Part shown: piece by piece, positions 57,818 to 64,000 of the stretch
Numbering within the stretch: position 1 is the stretch's first letter
Layout: every line of letters starts with the position of its first letter
NCBI RefSeq assembly: GCF_036402745.1
Contig: NZ_DASWSJ010000035.1
Span: forward strand, 1 to 64,000
Source: Actinophytocola sp036402745
Lineage (GTDB): Bacteria; Actinomycetota; Actinomycetes; Mycobacteriales; Pseudonocardiaceae
DNA length: 64,000 bases
Direction: 5' to 3'
The notes under the pieces: generated by a model
Told to the model about the DNA's origin: nothing
Databases searched by the model: none
The model's input: the letters and a program-made list of their open reading frames with translations, nothing else
Made by a program: the position numbers and the translations under genes

Positions 57818-59398
57818 GTGGTCGCACCCGCCGTGTCGCCGGAGTCTCCGGCCGCGTCCGACAAACCGGACGAACACCCGCCGCGCTGGCACCTCCTGGT
57901 CAGGGTGCTCGTCGCGGGCGCCGCGGGCTTCCTGCTCTACCTGAGCGGACCGCCGCGCACCCTCTGGTGGCTCGCGCCGGTCGCGTTCGCCGTGCTCGGC
58001 TGGTTGGTCTATGGCCGCCGCGCCCGCGCCGGGTTCGGCTACGCGCTGTGCTTCGGCCTCGGCTACCTCGTTCCGCTGCTCGCCTGGACCGGCGAGTTCG
58101 TCGGCCTGGTGGCGTGGCTGCCGCTCGCCCTCGCCGAGGCGCTGATGGTCGGCGTGGCCGGCGCCGCGATCGCCGTGGTCAGCGTGCTGCCGGCGTGGCC
58201 GCTGTGGGCGGCCCTGCTGTGGGTCGGCGGCGAGGCGCTGCGGGCGGTCTTCCCGTTCGGCGGCTTCCCGTGGGGCAACGTCGCGTTCACCCAGCCCGAG
58301 GGCAGCTACCTCCCGCTGGCCACGGTCGGCGGCGTGCCGCTGATCGGCCTCGCCGTGACGCTCACCGGGTTCGGCCTCGCCGCGCTGGCCCGCCGCCTCG
58401 CGCACCGCGAGTACGGGGTGCGCCGGCTGCTCGCGCCCGCGCTCGCCACGCTGCTGCCGATCGCCGCCGCGTTCGGCTCGCTGCCGCTGGTGGGCACCGA
58501 CGCCAACGACGGCGAGGCGACGGTCGCGGTCGTGCAGGGCAACGTGCCCCGCGCGGGCCTGGACTTCAACGCCCAGCGCCGGGCCGTGCTCGACAACCAC
58601 GTCGCGCGCACCGAGAAGCTCGCCGCCGACGTCGCCGCCGGCCGCGCCGACCAGCCGGACCTGGTCATCTGGCCGGAGAACTCCTCCGACATCGACCCGT
58701 ACCGCAACCCCGACGCGTGGGCCGGCATCTCGGCCGCCGCGCGGACCATCAAGGCGCCGATCGCGGTCGGCTCGGTGCTCGTCGGCGACGACGGCCTGCC
58801 GCGCAACACGATGCTGCTGTGGGACCCGGTCAAGGGGCCGGTCAGCCAGTACACCAAGCGCCAGCTGCAGCCGTTCGGCGAGACGATGCCGTGGCGGCCG
58901 TTCTTCCGGCTGTTCACCTCCGCGGTGGACCGGGCCGGCCGGTTCGTGCCGGGGGACAAGGCGACGGTCTTCCACATGGCGAACGCCCGGGTCGGCCTCG
59001 CCACCTGCTACGAGGTGGCCTTCGACGGCGTGGTCCGCGAGTCGGCGCAGGGGACCAACCTCCTCGCGGTGCCGACGAACAACGCGACCTTCGGGTACAC
59101 CGAGATGACCTACCAGCAGCTCGCGATGGACCGGGTGCGGGCCGTGGAGCACGGCCGGGCCGTCGCGGTCGCGGCCACGAGCGGGGTCAGCGCGTTCGTC
59201 ATGCCGGACGGCTCGGTCACCCAGCAGACGGGTCTTTTCGTCGACGCGGCCCTGGTGCAGCGGGTCCCGCTGCGGTCTACGACTACGCTGTCCGATCGAC
59301 TCGGTCCGAGCCCGGGATGGGTCATGTCGATCGCCGGGCTGGGTGCGCTCGCCTTCGCGATCGTCGTGCGGCGGCGCCGACGTACCGGTCAAGCCTGA
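57818..59398 (+). CDS. lnt: apolipoprotein N-acyltransferase
   Basis: 526 residues from GTG 57818. Six or more N-terminal helices precede a nitrilase-like exported domain with the catalytic triad Glu287 (WPENSSDID), Lys347 (YTKRQLQPFGE) and Cys397 (ATCYEVAFDG). It N-acylates the lipid-modified Cys of lipoproteins. In several mycobacteria this enzyme is fused to the mannosyltransferase Ppm1; here ppm1 is a separate gene 42 nt downstream. Confidence 0.94.
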   Translation: MVAPAVSPESPAASDKPDEHPPRWHLLVRVLVAGAAGFLLYLSGPPRTLWWLAPVAFAVLGWLVYGRRARAGFGYALCFGLGYLVPLLAWTGEFVGLVAWLPLALAEALMVGVAGAAIAVVSVLPAWPLWAALLWVGGEALRAVFPFGGFPWGNVAFTQPEGSYLPLATVGGVPLIGLAVTLTGFGLAALARRLAHREYGVRRLLAPALATLLPIAAAFGSLPLVGTDANDGEATVAVVQGNVPRAGLDFNAQRRAVLDNHVARTEKLAADVAAGRADQPDLVIWPENSSDIDPYRNPDAWAGISAAARTIKAPIAVGSVLVGDDGLPRNTMLLWDPVKGPVSQYTKRQLQPFGETMPWRPFFRLFTSAVDRAGRFVPGDKATVFHMANARVGLATCYEVAFDGVVRESAQGTNLLAVPTNNATFGYTEMTYQQLAMDRVRAVEHGRAVAVAATSGVSAFVMPDGSVTQQTGLFVDAALVQRVPLRSTTTLSDRLGPSPGWVMSIAGLGALAFAIVVRRRRRTGQA

Positions 59399-59440
59399 CA
59401 AGTTGCGGCGCGCCCGCGCCGGCGAGGAGGAGAACGACGT

Positions 59441-60196
59441 ATGGCAGACCAGCTCGAGCCGGTGCTGGTGGTGATCCCGACCTACAACGAGCGGGACAAC
59501 CTCGAGCCGATCGTGACCCGGCTGCACGCGGCGCTGCCGAAGGCGCACGTCCTGGTCGTCGACGACGGCAGCCCGGACGGCACCGGCGAACTCGCCGATG
59601 AGCTGGCCAAGTCCAACGGGCGGATGCACGTCATGCACCGCACGGAGAAGAACGGCCTGGGTGCCGCCTACGTCGCCGGCTTCCGGTGGGGGCTGGACCG
59701 GGACTACGCCGTGCTGGTGGAGATGGACGCCGACGGCTCGCACGCGCCGGAGGACCTGCCCCGGATCCTGGACGCGCTGACCGACGCCGACCTGGCGATC
59801 GGCTCGCGGTACGTGCCCGGCGGCAAGGTGGTCAACTGGCCGGCGCGGCGGGAGTTCTTCTCCCGGGGCGCGAACCTGTACTCGCGGCTCGCGCTGGGCG
59901 CCAGCGTCAAGGACATCACGGCGGGCTTCCGCGCGTACCGCCGGGTCGTGCTGGAGAAGATCCGGATCGACAACGTGGCCTCGCAGGGCTACTGCTTCCA
60001 GATCGACCTGGGCTGGCGCACGATCGAGGCCGGCTTCACGGTGGTCGAGGTGCCCATTACGTTCACCGAACGCGAGCACGGCGTGTCGAAGATGACCGGT
60101 GACGTGATCCGCGAGGCGCTGATCCGGGTGACCAAGTGGGGTCTCCGCCGCCGCGGCAACCAGGTGAAGTCGCTCTTCACCCGGCGTCCGGCATGA
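59441..60196 (+). CDS. ppm1: polyprenol monophosphomannose synthase
   Basis: This 251-residue, GT2-family enzyme has VLVVIPTYNERDNLEPIV, VDDGSPDGTGELADEL, the metal motif MDADGSHAPEDL, GSRYVPGG and TAGFRAYRR. It moves mannose from GDP-mannose to polyprenyl phosphate on the inner membrane face, feeding lipomannan and protein O-mannosylation. GGAGGAG precedes the ATG. There is no C-terminal membrane domain, as expected for the soluble DPM1 type. The cupin gene overlaps its stop. Confidence 0.94.
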   Translation: MADQLEPVLVVIPTYNERDNLEPIVTRLHAALPKAHVLVVDDGSPDGTGELADELAKSNGRMHVMHRTEKNGLGAAYVAGFRWGLDRDYAVLVEMDADGSHAPEDLPRILDALTDADLAIGSRYVPGGKVVNWPARREFFSRGANLYSRLALGASVKDITAGFRAYRRVVLEKIRIDNVASQGYCFQIDLGWRTIEAGFTVVEVPITFTEREHGVSKMTGDVIREALIRVTKWGLRRRGNQVKSLFTRRPA

Positions 60197-60552
60197 GCAA
60201 CCCGGTCGAGGGGGAGTGGTGCTGGGGTGACGAGCTCGACTCGACGGTCGTGGCACCGAAGTCGCACCGGGTGGTGTTCGAGAACGAGCACGTGCGGGTG
60301 CTGGAGGTGACGCTCGAGCCGGGCGCGCACGAGCCGGAGCACACGCACCGGTGGCCGACCGTGATGATGACCGACCAGCCGGCCCGCATCCGGTACCGGG
60401 TCGGCGACGAGGTGCGGTACGAGTCCCCGGACCCGCTGCCGCCGAGCGGCGAGCTGACCGGCACCTGGTACGACCCGCAGGGCCCGCACTCGGTGGAGAA
60501 CATCGACACGGTCCCGATGCACGCCATCCGCGTGGAGCTCAAGAACATCTGA
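60193..60552 (+). CDS. small cupin protein
   Basis: 119 residues from ATG 60193, overlapping the ppm1 stop (ATGA). A single cupin barrel is seen: motif 1 VLEVTLEPGAHEPEHTHRWPTVM carries the His-His-Glu-like metal ligands, and motif 2 is WYDPQGPHSVENID. The function is unknown, and similar proteins bind small metabolites. A strong terminator follows, shared with rbpA. Confidence 0.8.
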   Translation: MSNPVEGEWCWGDELDSTVVAPKSHRVVFENEHVRVLEVTLEPGAHEPEHTHRWPTVMMTDQPARIRYRVGDEVRYESPDPLPPSGELTGTWYDPQGPHSVENIDTVPMHAIRVELKNI

Positions 60553-60556
60553 GAAG

Positions 60557-60602
60557 CCGAATGCCACACCGGGGACGGGCAAGTCCCTGGTGTGGCATTC
60601 GG
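60557..60602. terminator. bidirectional terminator between the cupin gene and rbpA
   Basis: CCGAATGCCACACC (60557-60570) and GGTGTGGCATTCGG (60589-60602) form a perfect 14-bp stem that continues into GGGGAC/GTCCCT with one mismatch. It is the strongest hairpin in the window. Confidence 0.88.
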
Positions 60603-60624
60603 ACGGGGTAAGCCGCGGGAGGGC

Positions 60625-60969
60625 TTACGCGGATCGGCTGCGGCGGACCTTCAGCTCTTGCAGGCGCTCGGCCAGCAGGTCCTCCAGCTCGGGGATGCTG
60701 CGCCGCTCCAGCAGCATGTCCCAGTGCGTGCGCGGCGGCTTGACCTTCTTGGCCTCCGGCTCGGTGCCGTCGATCAGCTTCGAGGCGGTGCCGTGCAGGC
60801 GGCACTCCCACACCGCCGGGACCTCGGCGTCGTCCGAGAACGGGACCTCGAACTCGTGGTCCTTCGGACACGCGTAGCGGATGGTGCGGCGTGGCGCGAG
60901 ATCGTGATTACGATCTGTCTCGTAGCTGACCGCGCCAAGTCGGCTTCCACGGAGTACACGGTCGGCCAT
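60625..60969 (-). CDS. rbpA: RNA polymerase-binding protein RbpA
   Basis: 114 residues, the usual length. The N-terminal tail MADRVLRGSRLGAVSYETDRNHDLAPR is followed by the core domain with ACPKDHEFEVPFSDDAEVPAVWECRLHG, whose Cys/His residues match the zinc form. The basic linker KKVKPPRTHWDMLLERRS and the sigma-interaction helix IPELEDLLAERLQELK follow. It binds RNA polymerase and principal sigma factors and stabilises open complexes. The promoter looks SigR-dependent. Confidence 0.96.
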   Translation of the reverse strand: MADRVLRGSRLGAVSYETDRNHDLAPRRTIRYACPKDHEFEVPFSDDAEVPAVWECRLHGTASKLIDGTEPEAKKVKPPRTHWDMLLERRSIPELEDLLAERLQELKVRRSRSA

Positions 60970-61032
60970 CGTGACATCCTTTCGTTCGGCTCACAGCTCC
61001 CAGCTCGAGCCAGGGTGGTGCTCACCAAGAGC

Positions 61033-61059
61033 AACGCTCGGGTGGGCCGATTCGTTCCC
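61033..61059 (-). promoter_or_regulatory. SigR/SigH-type promoter of rbpA
   Basis: On the reverse strand GGGAAC (61059-61054), an 18-nt spacer, then GTT (61035-61033). The SigR consensus is GGGAAT-N18-GTT. The transcript would start near 61027 with a leader of about 58 nt. In Streptomyces rbpA is a known SigR target (established knowledge). Confidence 0.6.
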
Positions 61060-61214
61060 ACCTGCCACACACGGTTGCTCTGGGTGACTTGCGTCAGCCC
61101 CACAACTTAAGCTTCCACCGTTGAGAGGCCGCTTAAACCTGTTCGTGACGCAGCTGTCCAAGGTTTGCTCGCCCGCATCGCCCATCTGGGGGATGAGGCT
61201 GCGCCTGATGGCCC

Positions 61215-61976
61215 TCAGGCGAGACTGAGCTGTCCCTTCGCGGCCACGCCGGGGCCGAGATCACCCAGCCTGAAGTGCCGACGGCACAAAACCTGGTAAC
61301 GGACCGTAGTGGGGCGCACGGATTCCGACAACGCACGTTCCGTGTCGGCCGTGTCCGCCACGAGTACCGTGTCGCCGGCCCGCATCACCGAGCCGTCGAC
61401 CACCCTGGCGTTGAACCGGGCCGGCAGCCCGCACCAGCACAGCACGTCCACCTGGACCGGCTCGAGCTCGTCGGCCAGCTCGAACAGCCGGCGCGAGCCC
61501 GGGAACAGCTCGCTGCGGAAGTCCGTCGCGATGCCGAAGCAGTACACGTCGACCTGGACGTCGTCGGCCAGCTCGGCGAGCTGGTCGACCTGGGTCGGCG
61601 CCAGGAACTGCGCCTCGTCGACGATGAGGTAGTCCACCCGGCTGCCGGCGGCCCAGCGGGCCCGCACGAGGTCGCGCAGGTCGATCCCCGCGCGCACCTC
61701 GATGGCCGTGCGGGTGATGCCGATCCGGCTCGAGATCTGCGGCTTGCCGGACCGGTCCAGGTGCACGAGCAGCAGCCCCTTGCGCCCCTGCCGCGCCTGG
61801 TTGTGGTCGACCTGCAGCGCCAGCGTCGACTTCCCGCAGTCCATCGGCCCGTAGTAGAACCGCAGGTGCCCGATCACCGGCACGGCCCGGCGCGACCCCG
61901 CGGCCGGCACGGCGGAGAGTGCGTCGGTCGGGTCGGCGTCGGTCGGGTAGTCGAGATTCTGCGGTATCGGCTCCAC
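61215..61976 (-). CDS. tdk: type II thymidine kinase
   Basis: 253 residues from GTG 61976; about 35 residues longer at the N-terminus than E. coli Tdk. Walker A is GPMDCGKST (43-51), with the Walker B-like DYLIVDEAQFLAPTQVDQL segment. The zinc-binding Cys pairs are in VDVLCWCGLPARF and LCRRHF, although the second pair has only one Cys and a His. It phosphorylates salvaged thymidine. Confidence 0.92.
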   Translation of the reverse strand: MEPIPQNLDYPTDADPTDALSAVPAAGSRRAVPVIGHLRFYYGPMDCGKSTLALQVDHNQARQGRKGLLLVHLDRSGKPQISSRIGITRTAIEVRAGIDLRDLVRARWAAGSRVDYLIVDEAQFLAPTQVDQLAELADDVQVDVYCFGIATDFRSELFPGSRRLFELADELEPVQVDVLCWCGLPARFNARVVDGSVMRAGDTVLVADTADTERALSESVRPTTVRYQVLCRRHFRLGDLGPGVAAKGQLSLA

Positions 61977-61991
61977 GAACCGGCACCCTAT

Positions 61992-63419
61992 CTACAGGAT
62001 CGCGGGCTCCGGGTTGCCGACCGCCTGGATGGCCCGGCGGACCGGCACGAAGAACATCAGGACCAGGCCGACGAAGAAGAACACCACGAGCGAGATGATC
62101 GCCGGCCGGTACGAGCCGGTCGCGCCCGCGACGGCCGCGAACAGCAGCGGGCCCATCCACGACGTCGCCCGCTCGCCGATCTCGTAGATCGAGAAGTACT
62201 GCGCCTCCTTGCCCGGCGGCACCAGCTGGCTGAACAGCGACCGGGACAGCGCGTTCGTCCCGCCGAGCACCAGCCCGATGCCGGCGGCCAGCAGGAAGAA
62301 CTGCACCTCCTGGCCGGCCTGGACGAAGTACGCCGCGCTGATCACCACGAGCCACACGGCCAGGCTGATCATGATCGTCCGCTTGGCGCCCAGCCGCCGC
62401 GCGACGAGGCCGTGCAGCATGCCGCCGACGAACGCCACGAACTGCACGATGAGGATCGTCGTGATCAGGACCGTCTGGTCGAGGTTGAGCTCCTCGCTGC
62501 CGTACTGCGCCGAGACGTTGGCGACGGTCGCGATGCCATCGGTGTAGATCAGGTACGTGCCGAGGAACGCGAGTGTGAGCGGGTAGGCGCGGGCCAGCTT
62601 GATCGTGTTGCCCAGCTCGCGGAAGCCGCCCCTGAGCACCGATGCGCCGTGCTCGGGACCGTGCGGGCGCTGGTGGTTGCGCAGGCGCCGCAACGGGATC
62701 AGCGTGAACGCCGCCCACCAGATGCCGGAGAGAAGGAACGCGATCTGCGCCGAGTTGCCCTCGGTCAGCCCGAGCGAGTCGTGGAAGGTGTAGACGACGA
62801 GCTGGATCAGGAGCGCGAGCCCGCTGCCCAGGTAGCCGAACGCCCAGCCGCGGGTCGACAGGCCGTCGCGCTCGTCGGCCGTCGCGATCTCCGGGATGAA
62901 CGAGTAGTAGATCACCACCGACGTGCCGTAGCCGATGTTGCCGAGGATGAACAGGATCACGCCGAGCTGCCAGTTGGTGCCGGCGACCAGCGACATCAGC
63001 AGCGTCGCCGTCGCACCGCCGAACGCGGACACCGCGAGCATGCGCTTCTTGTTCTGCGTCCGATCGGCGATCGCGCCCATGAGCGGCACGATCAGCACCT
63101 GGATCACGGTCGCGAAGGCCAGCAGGTAACCCCACAGCGAGCCGGCCTGGAAGTGCAGGCCGAACACGTCGATCTGGCAGTCGACGAGCTTGTTGGTGCC
63201 GCCGTTCCCGTCCGCCGGGCACGGGTTGGGCCCGTTGGTGGCCCGGTCCGCCTTGGCGGCGTCACCGGCCACCGCGGTGAGGTAGAGGGCGCCGAACACG
63301 GTGATGACCGAGGTGGGGAACACCGAGTTGGCCCAGTCGTACCAGACCCATCCGCGCTGCTCACGGCGCCGGTCGGGCGCGCTGCCCACCGTCTCGGGGC
63401 TGTCGTCCACGACGCTCAT
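61992..63419 (-). CDS. UMF1/Atg22-like MFS transporter
   Basis: 475 residues from ATG 63419 after GGAGGATCG. Twelve helices are expected; the Atg22 signature RGWVWYDWANSVFPTSVITVFGALYL comes first, and MGAIADRTQNKKRML is the MFS loop 2-3 motif. SRSLFSQLVPPGKEAQYFSIYEIGERATSWMGPLLF is typical of the family. A substrate is unknown; amino-acid efflux is suggested by yeast Atg22. It has a larger loop after helix 1 with two Cys. Confidence 0.88.
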   Translation of the reverse strand: MSVVDDSPETVGSAPDRRREQRGWVWYDWANSVFPTSVITVFGALYLTAVAGDAAKADRATNGPNPCPADGNGGTNKLVDCQIDVFGLHFQAGSLWGYLLAFATVIQVLIVPLMGAIADRTQNKKRMLAVSAFGGATATLLMSLVAGTNWQLGVILFILGNIGYGTSVVIYYSFIPEIATADERDGLSTRGWAFGYLGSGLALLIQLVVYTFHDSLGLTEGNSAQIAFLLSGIWWAAFTLIPLRRLRNHQRPHGPEHGASVLRGGFRELGNTIKLARAYPLTLAFLGTYLIYTDGIATVANVSAQYGSEELNLDQTVLITTILIVQFVAFVGGMLHGLVARRLGAKRTIMISLAVWLVVISAAYFVQAGQEVQFFLLAAGIGLVLGGTNALSRSLFSQLVPPGKEAQYFSIYEIGERATSWMGPLLFAAVAGATGSYRPAIISLVVFFFVGLVLMFFVPVRRAIQAVGNPEPAIL

Positions 63420-63518
63420 CGATCCTCCGTCCACGGGCTGGCACGCGGACCTTATCGGTCGGGTGCGGATCGGTGATCGACTCGCGTGACCTGATGCCAA
63501 ACGGTGCTCTGCCTGCCG

Positions 63519-63560
63519 GTCACTGTTCAGCGTGTCGCTACCCGGACGGGTACGAGTGAC
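63519..63560. promoter_or_regulatory. nested inverted repeats upstream of the Rpf-like gene
   Basis: Outer arms GTCACT (63519-63524) and AGTGAC (63555-63560) enclose TACCC-GGAC-GGGTA (63539-63552). The structure lies 66 nt before the next start and could be an operator or a leader structure. I do not see the conserved bases of the cyclic-di-AMP (ydaO) riboswitch known before some rpf genes. Confidence 0.3.
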
Positions 63561-63625
63561 GTGTGATGCTTGTGCGTTGGAAGTTGCGGTTGTGGCTTCT
63601 GTGACTGTCGCTTACGGTCCGGAGC

Positions 63626-64000
63626 ATGAGCGGTAGACGGATCTTTGCCGGATTTCTCCTGACTCTGCTGGCCACGGTGGTGGTCTCCGCGGGTGTCCAG
63701 CTCGCGTCGGCCGGGACGGCCGCGGCCGATCCGGCGTCGAGCGTGTGGGCGAAGCTGCGGATGTGCGAGGCGAGCGGCCGCTACGACATCGTCGCCGCGC
63801 ACGGCGGTTACTACGGCGCCTACCAGTTCGACCTGTCGACGTGGCGCAGCGTCGGCGGCAGCGGCTACCCACACCGGGCGAGCCCGGCCGAGCAGGACTA
63901 CCGGGCGCTCTACCTCTACCGGATGCGTGGCTGGCAGCCGTGGGCGTGCGCGCGCTCGCTCGGCCTGCGCGAGGACGGCGACGCGCGCAGCAAGAGGGTT
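63626..64000 (+). CDS. Rpf-like transglycosylase (3' end cut)
   Basis: At least 125 residues from ATG 63626 (preceded by GGAGC), open to the window end. A Sec signal peptide (RRIFAGFLLTLLATVVVSAGVQLASAGTAAA) leads into a resuscitation-promoting-factor domain: WAKLRMCEASGRYDI with the catalytic Glu next to the first Cys, GGYYGAYQFDLSTWRSVGG, and WACARSLGL with the disulfide-partner Cys. Such proteins cleave peptidoglycan outside the cell during growth resumption. Any C-terminal domains are beyond the window. Confidence 0.88.
   Translation, partial: MSGRRIFAGFLLTLLATVVVSAGVQLASAGTAAADPASSVWAKLRMCEASGRYDIVAAHGGYYGAYQFDLSTWRSVGGSGYPHRASPAEQDYRALYLYRMRGWQPWACARSLGLREDGDARSKRV

Noticed and set aside
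61261..63222. 653-residue reverse-strand and 733-residue forward frames
   Set aside because: They are shadows of thymidine kinase and the Atg22-like transporter; no signals or motifs.
63519..63625. Cyclic-di-AMP (ydaO) riboswitch before the Rpf-like gene
   Set aside because: The conserved riboswitch bases are not visible; only nested inverted repeats are present.
1..64000. tRNA, rRNA, insertion sequences, attachment sites or prophage
   Set aside because: I found no cloverleaf, ribosomal sequence, transposase, integrase or terminal repeats.

Overview
The window is about 72-73% G+C by eye and densely packed. It carries a complete Pup-proteasome system, PafBC, the Tat translocon, RbpA, a separate polyprenol-phosphate-mannose synthase and Lnt, GTG starts and many apparently leaderless genes. 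This points to a mycolata-related actinomycete. Gene order (trmI - mpa - dop - pup - prcBA - pafA ... pafBC - tatAC - DgK - helY-type helicase) suggests a Pseudonocardiales chromosome. I see no insertion sequence, prophage, CRISPR array, tRNA or rRNA.

Layout. 1-5.0 kb: a cut DinB/maleylpyruvate-isomerase-like gene, trmI, and five look-alike single-pass membrane proteins with Pro/Gln/Gly-rich or acidic cytosolic tails and a Cys-containing exported domain. 5.0-13.1 kb: the proteasome locus, namely mpa, an aldo/keto reductase, dop, pup, prcB, prcA and pafA. Here Pup is encoded directly with a C-terminal Glu (GGE). The promoters of mpa and pup both resemble the PafBC-dependent RecA-NDp element. 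13.1-18.9 kb: an accessory block (MMPL exporter/TetR, fatty-acid hydroxylase/FadR, ArsR/cation-efflux pair) lies between pafA and pafBC. 18.9-27.1 kb: pafB, pafC, a small membrane protein, tatA, tatC, a diacylglycerol kinase, a HelY-type helicase and a DUF4333 protein. 27-42.6 kb: a mixed region with an Eis-like acetyltransferase, a 37-residue lipoprotein, a 5'-3' exonuclease, a large SARP-type regulator, a DrrAB-type ABC exporter, an M24 peptidase with Lrp, a methyltransferase, a CGNR regulator, a phosphodiesterase, an SDR, an SGNH hydrolase and an S37 peptidase.

42.8-49.6 kb holds the most distinctive metabolic system: divergent kamA and a translationally coupled kdd - amidohydrolase - kamD - kamE - kal operon. 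It encodes most of the lysine to beta-lysine to 3,5-diaminohexanoate to 5-amino-3-oxohexanoate route normally known from anaerobic lysine fermenters. The cleavage enzyme Kce is missing from the window, an unexplained amidohydrolase sits in the middle, and KamA belongs to a divergent branch. It is followed by a GNAT relic and an unusual SRPBCC-acyl-CoA ligase fusion.

52-64 kb: a VOC protein, a NarL-type two-component system, MarR, a PiT phosphate transporter with its DUF47 partner, an ArsR gene coupled to a truncated SRPBCC relic, lnt, ppm1, a cupin, rbpA with a SigR-like promoter, thymidine kinase, an Atg22-like MFS protein, and the start of an Rpf-like muralytic protein cut by the window end.

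All family calls come from reading motifs and context. No database search was run.
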